Shown: piece by piece, positions 9,494 through 17,283 of the stretch
How positions within the stretch are numbered: the first letter of the stretch is position 1
Layout of the letters: every line of letters starts with the position of its first letter
Translations under genes and position numbers: made by a program
The notes under the pieces: generated by a model
What the model saw: the letters and a program-made list of their open reading frames with translations, nothing else
What the model was told of the DNA's origin: nothing
Database searches by the model: none
Source of the DNA: Bacteroidetes bacterium GWF2_35_48
GTDB lineage: Bacteria; Bacteroidota; Bacteroidia; Bacteroidales; GWF2-35-48
Length of the DNA stretch: 64,000 nucleotides
Direction: 5' to 3'
Assembly (NCBI GenBank): GCA_001769125.1
Contig: MEOG01000124.1
Coordinates: forward strand, 17,997-81,996

Positions 9494-10825
9494 TTGATTT
9501 TTTTTAGGCAATTATACCTCAATCAGAAATTCTATGTTATCATAGTCATAGTGATTTTGTTTTTTATTATCGGTAATTTCTTCTCTTTCTTTTTCATTGC
9601 AGGAAAAATCCTTACACTGATTTTCTGCGCATTATTTGTAACAGATATTTTACTTCTTTTTCGAAAAAAAGAACTCGTAACGGCTATGCGTTTTACTCCT
9701 GAAAGGCTTTCCAACAGCGATATTAACGAAGTGGTCATCTATATCAAAAATAAACACACGCATGTTCTTCATATTACTATTATTGATGAAGTCCCGGATC
9801 AATTCCAGTTGAGGGATTTTAAAATTAACACACAACTAAAGCCCGGCGAAGAAAAACAATTCAAATATTCATTGCGACCTCTTTCTCGCGGAGAATATGG
9901 ATTTGGGCGTATCAATATTTACATTTCAGGTTTTGTACGCTTTATATCCAGACGCTGTATTTTTGAAGAGCCCAAAATTGTCCCTGTTTATCCTTCATTT
10001 TTACAGATGCGGAAATATGAATTACTGGCTATTTCAAACAGGTTATCGGAAGCAGGAATAAAAAAAATCAGAAGCATTGGTAGAAATATTGAATTTGAAC
10101 ACATCCGAAAATACAATACAGATGATGATTTCCGAAGCATAAACTGGAAAGCCACAGCGCGAAAAGGAGAATTAATGGTAAACCAATATCAGGAAGAAAA
10201 ATCACAACAGGTATATAATATTATTGATATAGGTCGTGTAATGAAAATGCCATTCGGAGGTTTGAGTCTTTTAGATTATTCTATTAATGCCGCACTGGTA
10301 CTTGCGAATATCTCAATACACAAACAAGATAAATCCGGCTTAATTACATTTTCAAACAAACTCCACACATTTCTTCCGGCAGAAAAACGTAACAACCAAA
10401 TGATGAAAATACAAGATGTTCTTTATAAAATAAACACACAGTTTGAAGAAAGCGATTACGAGCTGCTATACGTGAATTTGAAAAAATATATCAGTCAACG
10501 AAGTCTTGTTATTCTGTATTCAAATTTTGAAAGTATTTTGTCTATGCAACGACAAATAAAATATCTTCAAATGATAGCTAAAAATCATTTATTAGTAGTT
10601 GTATTTTTTATTAATACAGAAATTCAGAAAATGCTATTAAAAAAAGTGGAAAACCTTGAAGAAATATACATAAATACAATAGCAGAAAAACAATTTTCAG
10701 AGAAAAAACAAATGATCAGGATACTTCAGAAAAGCGGCATTCAGGCAGTACTTACAGAACCCGAAAATTTAACAGTAGCAACGCTGAATAAATATCTGGA
10801 GATAAAAGCCAAAGGTTTAACTTAA
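9494..10825 (+). CDS. DUF58 domain-containing protein
   Basis: A 443-aa membrane-anchored protein with two N-terminal transmembrane helices (about residues 12-30 and 36-52), a beta-rich extracytoplasmic part, and a DUF58 domain whose signature is FRSINWKATARKGELMVNQY at about residues 212-232, followed by a VWA-like fold beginning VYNIIDIGRVM. DUF58 proteins are typical partners of MoxR ATPases. The TTG at 9494 gives the full first transmembrane helix and no ATG lies nearby. It is separated from moxR by the opposite-strand glycosyltransferase, so it needs its own promoter; I see no convincing TTTG/TAnnTTTG pair upstream. The stop codon lies inside the hairpin at its end. Confidence 0.88.
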   Translation: MIFFRQLYLNQKFYVIIVIVILFFIIGNFFSFFFIAGKILTLIFCALFVTDILLLFRKKELVTAMRFTPERLSNSDINEVVIYIKNKHTHVLHITIIDEVPDQFQLRDFKINTQLKPGEEKQFKYSLRPLSRGEYGFGRINIYISGFVRFISRRCIFEEPKIVPVYPSFLQMRKYELLAISNRLSEAGIKKIRSIGRNIEFEHIRKYNTDDDFRSINWKATARKGELMVNQYQEEKSQQVYNIIDIGRVMKMPFGGLSLLDYSINAALVLANISIHKQDKSGLITFSNKLHTFLPAEKRNNQMMKIQDVLYKINTQFEESDYELLYVNLKKYISQRSLVILYSNFESILSMQRQIKYLQMIAKNHLLVVVFFINTEIQKMLLKKVENLEEIYINTIAEKQFSEKKQMIRILQKSGIQAVLTEPENLTVATLNKYLEIKAKGLT

Positions 10826-10884
10826 TTTGGTGATTTCGACTTAATTCGGCTTCGCTCACTACAAGCCGCTCAATCATCAAATTA
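10823..10884. terminator. Bidirectional hairpin terminator with conserved loop boxes
   Basis: Arms 10823-10835 and 10872-10884 pair 12 of 13 bases and include the stop codons of both convergent genes. The loop carries TTCGACTT and CGCTCA boxes flanking a 24-nt segment (10843-10866) that recurs, reverse-complemented with two differences, at 57711-57734. Confidence 0.65.
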
Positions 10885-11133
10885 ATTCATATTAACAGGA
10901 TTGTATTGCTTCAAAATCACTTCGCTTTCCTCGTTCGATTCCTCAATGATTTTATTTATTTTCTTCACACAATCGGCAATCTTGTCTGTCATTTTAGCTG
11001 CGGAGAAAACTTTAATCATGCCCTCAAGTTCTGCTATTTTTATGATTTTGGCAACTGTGTAGGGATATATAATGTCAACGCCCCATTCATCTTTATGTTT
11101 CAACTGATGATAATATTTAATCGCGTGTTCCAT
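10882..11133 (-). CDS. Small hypothetical protein, 83 aa
   Basis: Unrecognised. The peptide is charged and mostly helical (HAIKYYHQLKHKDEWGVDII near the start, then KIADCVKKINKIIEESNEES), with balanced composition, no signal peptide and no membrane segment. It is preferred over the overlapping plus-strand frame 10906-11175, whose translation is Phe/Cys-rich and unlike a protein. It is convergent with the DUF58 gene and shares its terminator hairpin. The coding call itself is moderate. Confidence 0.5.
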   Translation of the reverse strand: MEHAIKYYHQLKHKDEWGVDIIYPYTVAKIIKIAELEGMIKVFSAAKMTDKIADCVKKINKIIEESNEESEVILKQYNPVNMN

Positions 11134-11251
11134 GATGAGCTAAATCAATTTAGTATTAGCGTTCAAAAATATTAAAATAATTATCACATCATAAGAAATT
11201 TTTGTTTTTTTTGATTAAAAACTAAAAAATAATTCAGACTTTTGCCGCCCG

Positions 11252-12427
11252 ATGAATACAAATAATAGCACCATCTGGACAAGAGATTTTATTTTGCTTT
11301 GCCTTGCTACACTACTTATGGCAACAGCATTTTATTTTCTTATTCCGACCCTGCCTGTTTTCATTACAGAAATCATTAAAGCTGAAAAAGGAGTTACCGG
11401 AGCAATCCTTGCAGCATTCACTGTATCTGCTTTAATCGTGCGACCTTTTGTAGGATATGCCCTTGACAGATGGGGAAGAAAAGTAATTTATCTGATTTCA
11501 TTTTTCCTGATGATGTTGCTTTTTAACGGCTATGTTTTTGCAAGTACAATTTTTTTGATGGTGTTAATGCGTTTAGCACATGGCTTTGCATGGGGAATAA
11601 CATCTACGGCAGGTTCTACCATTGTTGTTGATTTGCTTCCGCCCTCAAAACGAGGGGATGGTCTGGGAATTTTTGGATTGGCAATGCCTCTTGCAATGTC
11701 GCTTGGACCCTTGCTTGGCATTTTTATTGTGCAAAAAATGGATTATGCCTCCATGTTTATTACCGGAAGTTTTGTGTGCCTTTTAGGATTTTTTCTTCTT
11801 TTATTTATAAAATATCCCCACTACCCGCTTCCTGAAAAGCCCAAACCCTTTTCAGCAAAAAATCTGATTGAAAAAAAATCAATTCCAATGTCTGTGAATG
11901 TTATATTTCTTATTCTTGCTTATGGCGGAATCATATCCTTTATTAGCCTTTATGCAAAAGAATGTAAAGTTACAGACACAAGTTTGTTTTTTATTCTTTT
12001 CGCAATCGGCATAGGAGTTGCGCGTATATTTGCAGGAAAAATTTTCGACAGAAAAGGGCCAAAAGGAATATACACTGCGGGAATTCTCTTGCTTACAACC
12101 GGACTTTGTATTCTTGCCTTTGCAAAAAATTCCCATGGACTGCACATTGCTGCAATAATTCTTGGAATTGGAAATGGTACTATTTTCCCGGTTACACAAG
12201 CTATAGTAAATAACATGGTAGAAATCCATCGCAGGGGAGCTGCTAACTCTACCTTGTTTACAGCTTTTGATCTTGGAATTGGTGCAGGAATGGTTATCAC
12301 CGGAACTTTATCTGATATTGTATCCCTTTCAAATACTTATCTATTTTTTGCGATCATGTGCATTGCAAGCCTTATTCATGCACATGTTTTTGTTTTTCCG
12401 CATTATGATAAAAATAAAATAAAATAA
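11252..12427 (+). CDS. MFS transporter
   Basis: A 391-aa protein with 12 predicted transmembrane helices in two six-helix halves. The motif-A loop between helices 2 and 3 reads GYALDRWGRKVIY, with a second copy in the C-half (AGKIFDRKGPKGIY). The early motif FLIPTLPVFITEI and GAANSTLFTAFDLGIGAG in helix 10/11 fit drug:proton antiporter-type members (DHA1-like), so export of a small molecule is plausible, but the substrate is unknown. A weak -7-like GACTTTTG lies at 11237-11244, just ahead of the ATG. The stop codon is inside the hairpin terminator shared with the convergent M56 gene. Confidence 0.9.
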   Translation: MNTNNSTIWTRDFILLCLATLLMATAFYFLIPTLPVFITEIIKAEKGVTGAILAAFTVSALIVRPFVGYALDRWGRKVIYLISFFLMMLLFNGYVFASTIFLMVLMRLAHGFAWGITSTAGSTIVVDLLPPSKRGDGLGIFGLAMPLAMSLGPLLGIFIVQKMDYASMFITGSFVCLLGFFLLLFIKYPHYPLPEKPKPFSAKNLIEKKSIPMSVNVIFLILAYGGIISFISLYAKECKVTDTSLFFILFAIGIGVARIFAGKIFDRKGPKGIYTAGILLLTTGLCILAFAKNSHGLHIAAIILGIGNGTIFPVTQAIVNNMVEIHRRGAANSTLFTAFDLGIGAGMVITGTLSDIVSLSNTYLFFAIMCIASLIHAHVFVFPHYDKNKIK

Positions 12428-12474
12428 CCGTTGGTTTCGTCGCTGCGGCGACAAGCTCAACCAACGGTTATTTT
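12421..12474. terminator. Bidirectional intrinsic terminator
   Basis: Perfect 16-bp arms at 12421-12436 and 12459-12474 (AAAATAACCGTTGGTT) with A/T runs at both ends, so it works in both directions between the convergent MFS and M56 genes. The loop reads TTTCG, then an 11-nt insert, then ACAAGCTCAA, with a small nested GTCGC/GCGAC hairpin; this is the same loop core as in other hairpins of this window. Confidence 0.85.
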
Positions 12475-12524
12475 ATTTAACGAATACCTAATTCATATCA
12501 GCAATTGCTGTTTTCTTGCAGGCA

Positions 12525-13847
12525 CTAATTCAGCTTAAACTGAATTGGTAGCGTCAGCTCAACATCCACTGTTTTGCCTTTGTCTTTTCCAGGATTCCAA
12601 TCAGGCATCGAAGCAACAACACGAACAGCTTCTGCATCGAGTTCCTGATTCACTCCCTTTACTACTCTTACATTACTGATTTTCCCTTTTTTGCCCACAA
12701 TAAAAGAAACAAATACTTTTCCTTGTATTCCCTTTTTCTTGGCATTTTCAGGATACTTAACATTGGCAATTAAAAAATTTACCATAGCTTCATGTCCCCC
12801 TTTAAATTCAGGCATTACTTCTACAGTTTTATGAACTTTTTTTCCAGATTCTCCAATTGAATTTTTAGCATTTTGTTCTTCAACAGATCCGGGAACAGGC
12901 GGCGGGGGGGGCGGGGGCGGAACATCGCTATTTATCTGCGATTCTGAATTTGTTACATTATCCTGAACTAAAGGTTCCGGATTTTCCTTATTACTACAGG
13001 CAAATACTAAAATAAATGCTGAAATAAATGGTATTACCAGCATAATTTTAAATCGTGCCGGTAAAGGTGATTTCATTTTGGTCATCATAATAAACCTCCT
13101 TTTGATTAATGATTTGTTAAAATTATTTGAAAGATCATTTACCTGCGCCCCAATTGACATCGTCAACAAAAGCTGCTGGTATTTTGCCTTCTCATACCCT
13201 TTCAGTAATACTCCTTCATCAGCAAGATATTCATGAACTTCTTTAAGCGAATACCTGAAAAACCATACTACAGGATTGAACCACTGAAAGACCGTGAGAA
13301 GCTCCAGAACGACAATATCAAAAGAATGAAACTGCTTCACGTGAATAAGCTCATGAGCAATGATCTTCTCAGCATCATCTTTTTGCATTTTGTCGTTCAG
13401 AAAAACTAAATTAAAGAAAGAAAACGGCGCATAATTCGCATCCGTGGAAACTATATAGAGACCCTCCTTTCTGGTAATACCAAAGCGCTTAACAAGGCGG
13501 GATAATTGCAATATTTGAAATAAAAAACGAAATAAAAACAAAGTAGCACCTGTAATATAAATAATCATAAGAACCTGATAAATATTCAAATTCTCATTTA
13601 GGGCGCTATTAAAACCGTTCTCAGTAATAGTAATCGTTTGAAGCAATTCAGCATACTGATCCCCTGTTGCATCTACGCTAACAGGAAAACTAAACAAAGG
13701 TAAAAACAGAGATAAAACTATTGAACCCATCAAATAAAAGCGGTTCATAAAAAAGAAAGTATCCTTTTTGAGAAACAGCCAATATACACTATATAATAAT
13801 GTCAGGCTGGCGATTGATTTTACTGTGTAAAAAAAGAAGGCTTCCAT
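12525..13847 (-). CDS. BlaR1-like M56 metalloprotease fused to TonB C-terminal domain
   Basis: A 440-aa inner-membrane protein. The N-terminal half is an M56 (BlaR1/MecR1) peptidase with transmembrane helices and zinc motif HELIH at residues 165-169. After a further transmembrane segment (about 270-287) comes a proline-rich periplasmic linker with eight consecutive prolines, then a TonB_C domain (about 350-440: MPEFKGGHEAMVNFL, YPENAKKKGIQGKVFVSFIV, LPIQFKL). The penicillin-binding sensor of true BlaR1 is absent. In the family the protease cleaves the paired BlaI/MecI repressor; that repressor gene lies 209 bp upstream on the same strand. Whether the TonB domain contacts receptors or serves as sensor is not known. 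The prolines are encoded by a G-rich tract on the plus strand (12901-12920) that could slip. Confidence 0.9.
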   Translation of the reverse strand: MEAFFFYTVKSIASLTLLYSVYWLFLKKDTFFFMNRFYLMGSIVLSLFLPLFSFPVSVDATGDQYAELLQTITITENGFNSALNENLNIYQVLMIIYITGATLFLFRFLFQILQLSRLVKRFGITRKEGLYIVSTDANYAPFSFFNLVFLNDKMQKDDAEKIIAHELIHVKQFHSFDIVVLELLTVFQWFNPVVWFFRYSLKEVHEYLADEGVLLKGYEKAKYQQLLLTMSIGAQVNDLSNNFNKSLIKRRFIMMTKMKSPLPARFKIMLVIPFISAFILVFACSNKENPEPLVQDNVTNSESQINSDVPPPPPPPPVPGSVEEQNAKNSIGESGKKVHKTVEVMPEFKGGHEAMVNFLIANVKYPENAKKKGIQGKVFVSFIVGKKGKISNVRVVKGVNQELDAEAVRVVASMPDWNPGKDKGKTVDVELTLPIQFKLN

Positions 13848-13873
13848 AGGTTTTATTTATTTTCTTACGTATT

Positions 13874-14001
13874 CATCGTTCATCCATATTCAATCATCGT
13901 TCCATCTATATTCAATCATCGTTCATCCATATTCAATCATCGTTCCATCTATATTCAATCATCGTTCCATCTATATTCAATCATCGTTCCATGGAACGAT
14001 G
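13874..14001. repeat. 21/22-bp tandem repeat ending in a 20-bp palindrome
   Basis: Five head-to-tail units of 21, 22, 21, 22 and 22 bp (starts 13874, 13895, 13917, 13938, 13960), all of the form CATCGTTC..., TATTCAAT. The sixth start (13982) runs into a perfect 20-bp palindrome, CATCGTTCCATGGAACGATG. The array fills most of the gap between the repressor stop and the M56 start, so it lies in the presumed operon leader of the protease gene. Confidence 0.9.
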
Positions 14002-14056
14002 CTACAATATAATTATGGAACAATTCTACGTTTTTTTTAATTTCAATTACTACATT

Positions 14057-14443
14057 CTACTTGTTCTTTATTTTCTTCGTTTTTTTAATCTTTTCTTCCA
14101 TCATCGCTTTTACTTCTTCAAGTTCTTTTAATGAAAGTTTTTTTTCAGTTGTAAAAAAAGAAACCATCTGCCGAAAGGAATTACTGAAATAATTTTTTAC
14201 TACCCCTTTCATAAAATCTTTTGTATATTTTTCTTTAGCTACCAAAGGAAAATACTCGTGGGTTTTTCCATAGGCTTTATGGTCAACAAAACCTTTTTTT
14301 TCAAGTATCCTTACAATAGTAGATACTGTATTATAGGCAGGTTTTGGTTCAGGTATTTTGTCCACGATATCCTTTACAAATCCTTTTTCTATTTTCCAGA
14401 GAATCTGCATAATTTCTTCTTCTGCTCTTGTTAATTCTTTCAT
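14057..14443 (-). CDS. BlaI/MecI/CopY-family transcriptional repressor
   Basis: A 128-aa winged-helix repressor. The opening MKELTRAEEEIMQILWKIEK and the recognition-helix region YNTVSTIVRILEKKGFVDHK are classic for the family; the C-terminal half (about 75-125) is the helical dimerisation part, with the site normally cut by the M56 partner near the domain boundary. Its own promoter carries paired dyads and it heads the operon with the M56-TonB gene. Because the same dyads precede the TPR gene at 16846, it probably represses both its own operon and the TPR/MBL operon. The inducing signal is unknown. Confidence 0.93.
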   Translation of the reverse strand: MKELTRAEEEIMQILWKIEKGFVKDIVDKIPEPKPAYNTVSTIVRILEKKGFVDHKAYGKTHEYFPLVAKEKYTKDFMKGVVKNYFSNSFRQMVSFFTTEKKLSLKELEEVKAMMEEKIKKTKKIKNK

Positions 14444-14456
14444 AATTTTTTATTAT

Positions 14457-14534
14457 AACTATTTTATTAGTACTATAACTAATTTTTTAGTTTTATATTG
14501 TACAAACATACAACTAATTTTTTAGTTATACAAA
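14457..14534 (-). promoter_or_regulatory. Promoter with paired BlaI-type operator dyads
   Basis: A Bacteroidetes promoter on the minus strand: -33 TTTG at 14531-14534, 20-nt spacer, -7 TATGTTTG at 14510-14503. Two identical dyads AACTAATTTTTTAGTT flank the -7 box: 14512-14527 in the spacer and 14477-14492 just downstream of the expected start. A third degenerate dyad begins at 14457. Repressor binding here would block both polymerase entry and escape. The half-site AACTAA/TTAGTT is inferred from repetition, not from a published matrix. Confidence 0.8.
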
Positions 14535-14549
14535 TTATTAATTATTTTT

Positions 14550-15494
14550 TTACATTATATTATTGTATAAAAAAGGATTCTTTTCATGCATCACCAAATT
14601 TTTACAAAATGCATCCATATCATCTTTGGACATTATTTCACCATGACCTCCAATAATTTTTTCAATTTTGTGTTTTCTTTTCTGAAGCCATTTTTTCACA
14701 TGCCCCCTTCTTAAGCTCAATTGCTTATCAGCATTACAAATATGATGTTTTCCGTATTTTGTAAAAATATCTCCCGAAAACAAAAGTTTTAATTCCGGTA
14801 CATATATTAGAATATCACTTTCTGAATGCGCTTTTCCAAAATAAATCATGTCGAATGATACATCGCCCATTGAAATAAACAGACTATCTGTAAAAGTTAA
14901 ACCTGGAAAATTTAGTTGTTTCTTTTCCAATAAATCATTATACGCTGAAAAGTATCTTGCTTTCTGACAATACGCATCGCACCAGTCTACAGAAGAGGAA
15001 TCAACCATTTTCAATTGATTATTGTAACTTTCAATCGTTTTCAAAAGATTTTTCGATACATTTTCAGGATTTTTTATTTGTTCTTGCATCTCTTTAATAC
15101 AATTGACATGTGCAACGATTTCGGCATCATTAAACACTAAATTTCCGCCTGTATGATCCGGATGACCATGTGTATTAATTAATAGCGCACAATATGTCTT
15201 GCTAAAAACTTTTTCAAATTGTTTTCTGTATTGTTTCGTAAGAGAATAGGAAATTCCTGCATCTATTACAACAATTCCTTTTGAAGTATTAATAGCAGTA
15301 ACAGCATCGGCACCCATCTTTACGAGTACCGCTTTATCGCAAAGATTTATGCATTTGATATACGAATTAATTTTATTCAAGAAAGCATTATTTTCATCCG
15401 GCAATCGGGTAAAGCCAGCTAAAATAAATGCCAGAATTAAAACAACTAAGATTAAAAATGGTTTATACTTAGTAATCGTATTAAACGGTATCAT
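14550..15494 (-). CDS. Metallo-beta-lactamase-fold hydrolase, membrane-anchored
   Basis: A 314-aa protein with one N-terminal hydrophobic segment (about residues 11-28), placing the enzyme outside the inner membrane. The zinc site is complete: H109-x-H111-x-D113-H114 in NTHGHPDHTGG, H223 in AHSESD, D242 in FSGD, H284 in GGHGE. The D242 and H114 pattern is that of general MBL hydrolases, or the B3 type, not a B1 lactamase with Cys. The substrate is unknown; true beta-lactamase activity cannot be claimed. It lies 14 bp after the TPR gene, so the two form an operon whose promoter carries BlaI-type dyads. Confidence 0.85.
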   Translation of the reverse strand: MIPFNTITKYKPFLILVVLILAFILAGFTRLPDENNAFLNKINSYIKCINLCDKAVLVKMGADAVTAINTSKGIVVIDAGISYSLTKQYRKQFEKVFSKTYCALLINTHGHPDHTGGNLVFNDAEIVAHVNCIKEMQEQIKNPENVSKNLLKTIESYNNQLKMVDSSSVDWCDAYCQKARYFSAYNDLLEKKQLNFPGLTFTDSLFISMGDVSFDMIYFGKAHSESDILIYVPELKLLFSGDIFTKYGKHHICNADKQLSLRRGHVKKWLQKRKHKIEKIIGGHGEIMSKDDMDAFCKNLVMHEKNPFLYNNIM

Positions 15495-15508
15495 ATTGTT
15501 TATTTTTA

Positions 15509-16846
15509 TTAGGGTTTTACTATTTGCTTTCTATTCGCTATGGATATATTTTTACCAATATCCTTAATACGTTTTGTTGCAAAATCTTTATATGAAATTC
15601 CTATTGATTCCGGGTTGCTTTTGGCTTCAGGTACAAGTGCCAGATATTTTTTATAATACGCTAAAGCTGTTTTTCTGTCGTCCATTTCATAATCGTATTG
15701 ATAAGCCAGTTTAAACATACGAACCCGGTTTAAGCTATCTGTTAAATAAGCTTTGAAAATATATTCTGTTGCTTTTTCTGTTTCTTTTTTTGCATTATAG
15801 GCATCTCCGGTTTCAGAATATATCATAGCAAGAAAAGAATTTTCAGGGGTAATTAAATTTAATGTTTTGGAAAGAAAATAAAGCCCGGTATCAGGACTAA
15901 ACGTACGACAATGACAAACACCCAGATAAAAACAAACTTCAGAATCAGTACTGTCTGCGTTATACACTTCCGAAAAATAATGCGCAGCTTCCTGAAATTG
16001 CTCCAAGCGATATAAAGAAAGCCCCAAATATTTGTTAACAAATTTTGATGATTCCCCTATTCCACATTGATTGTTATACTGACCAAATCGTGCAATTGCA
16101 GGTTCATATTGTTTATTCAGATAATAAAAATACCCGCACCATTTATTTACTTCCTTTTGAGTAGAATCAAGCTGCCTGAAGCTCTCTGTCAGTTGGAGCC
16201 CTTCCTGATAATTTTTTGTTTTAATAAATAAATTCGCAAGCCGCGTAAGAAGGACAATGCTGTTCGGATTTACTTCAAGTGCTTTGCGATTAAAATAAAT
16301 TGCAGAATCAAATACATTTGTTTCACTATAACAAAGACCAGCCTGACTTAGTAAATAAGAATTTTCCATTTCATTACCCAATAATTCAAGATATATTTTT
16401 TTCGCAGATGCCGCAGCATCAGAAGCAAGTAAGGTATTTGCCATTTGAATTTTAAAAGTAATATTTTCCGAATCAAGCAAAAGCAATTTAGAGTAGGTTT
16501 CATACGCACTCTGATTATCGGAGGTTATTTTGTAAAGATTTGCCAGTTCAGCAAGAAGGAAAACATTCGTTTCGTCAATCAATAAGCCCTTTTTTAATGA
16601 TTTAATTGCTTCCGAATAATTAAAAGATTCCTTTAAGGCAATTCCTTTAAGCAAATAAATTTCTGTATTTAATGAGTCGCTTTCAAGAGCTTGGTTGGCA
16701 ATTAACAGAGCATCCTTATATTTGTATTTTTGCATCAGAAGTTTTATTTCTGAAATAGAAAGATTCTCCTGAGCATGCCCTGAATAAAGAGAAAAAACAA
16801 ACATCAGAAGTATAAATATAATATGTTTTAAAGATTTCATTTTCAT
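15509..16846 (-). CDS. Secreted TPR protein in a BlaI-controlled operon
   Basis: A 445-aa protein with a signal peptide (MKMKSLKHIIFILLMFVFSL, cleavage near SGHAQ at residue 25) followed by about nine to ten tetratricopeptide repeats over residues 30-420, for example SYLLSQAGLCYSETNVFDSA and EVCFYLGVCHCRTFSPDTGL. No catalytic domain is visible; a periplasmic or surface scaffold role is likely. A second Met at residue 3 is an alternative start. It is the first gene of an operon with the MBL-fold hydrolase, and both are probably repressed by the BlaI-type protein encoded downstream. Confidence 0.85.
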   Translation of the reverse strand: MKMKSLKHIIFILLMFVFSLYSGHAQENLSISEIKLLMQKYKYKDALLIANQALESDSLNTEIYLLKGIALKESFNYSEAIKSLKKGLLIDETNVFLLAELANLYKITSDNQSAYETYSKLLLLDSENITFKIQMANTLLASDAAASAKKIYLELLGNEMENSYLLSQAGLCYSETNVFDSAIYFNRKALEVNPNSIVLLTRLANLFIKTKNYQEGLQLTESFRQLDSTQKEVNKWCGYFYYLNKQYEPAIARFGQYNNQCGIGESSKFVNKYLGLSLYRLEQFQEAAHYFSEVYNADSTDSEVCFYLGVCHCRTFSPDTGLYFLSKTLNLITPENSFLAMIYSETGDAYNAKKETEKATEYIFKAYLTDSLNRVRMFKLAYQYDYEMDDRKTALAYYKKYLALVPEAKSNPESIGISYKDFATKRIKDIGKNISIANRKQIVKP

Positions 16847-16859
16847 TACTTTTCTTTAT

Positions 16860-16911
16860 AACTAAATTTTTAGTTATTTTAGTATTCAAACATACAACTA
16901 AATTTTTAGTT
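16860..16911 (-). promoter_or_regulatory. Second promoter with paired BlaI-type dyads
   Basis: Dyads AACTAAATTTTTAGTT at 16860-16875 and 16896-16911, 36 bp centre to centre (35 bp at the repressor promoter), with the -7 box TATGTTTG on the minus strand (16894-16887) between them. The arrangement and the flanking CATAC match the repressor's own promoter. No TTTG -33 box is visible, which could mean a weaker promoter. Confidence 0.78.
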
Positions 16912-16984
16912 ATTATATTTTATTCGATAAAATCATATTTTCATTCGGTCAAACTGATTAAGAAAACTGTAAAATCAGAAAAAG

Positions 16985-17283
16985 AATCATTATTGTCCGA
17001 CAAAAAAACAGGGTACTCTTACGGAGCTTAAATTGTTTGATTTTATTCGTTTTATAAACAGTTAATTTCCTGCAAGTGGGACAGGCTCAACGGAGTTCCT
17101 TTATTATTTAGTCACGCCTGCCTGCCTCAATGGCTTGAGTACGGCTGGCAGGTAGTGACGTACTGTTTATAAAAACAATAATATATATAAATTTTGAAGC
17201 TCCGTAGGAGTGCCCTGTTTATAAAACGGGTTGTAATAACAAGTTTTTGTTAAATATCAAATTTATATTGGACAATAATGATT
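16985..17283. mobile_element. MITE-like element, copy 1
   Basis: A 299-bp non-coding element bounded by perfect 14-bp terminal inverted repeats (AATCATTATTGTCC at 16985-16998 and its complement at 17270-17283). It is internally near-palindromic: the CAGGGTACTC...GGAGCTT region pairs with AAGCTCCGTAGGAGTGCCCTG, and TTATAAACAGT pairs with ACTGTTTATAA. A related 300-bp copy lies at 62905-63204; 45 bp at 17113-17157 are identical to 63030-63074. No ORF is present. It fills most of the gene-free stretch 16847-17502, whose remainder holds the dyads and the pyrB promoter. Confidence 0.75.

Noticed and set aside
10906..11175. 89-codon plus-strand ORF
   Set aside because: Antisense to the more protein-like 10882-11133 frame and rich in Phe/Cys/Ile.
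11218..11233. Further BlaI-type dyad ahead of the MFS gene
   Set aside because: Only the left half (AACTAA) matches; the right half agrees at three of six bases, which is expected by chance in AT-rich DNA.
13874..14001. CRISPR array
   Set aside because: Units are contiguous 21/22-bp tandem repeats with no unique spacers, and there are no cas genes.
14550..15494. True beta-lactamase under BlaI control
   Set aside because: The zinc ligands fit many MBL-fold hydrolases, and the paired M56 protein lacks a beta-lactam sensor. The sequence does not justify naming a resistance enzyme.
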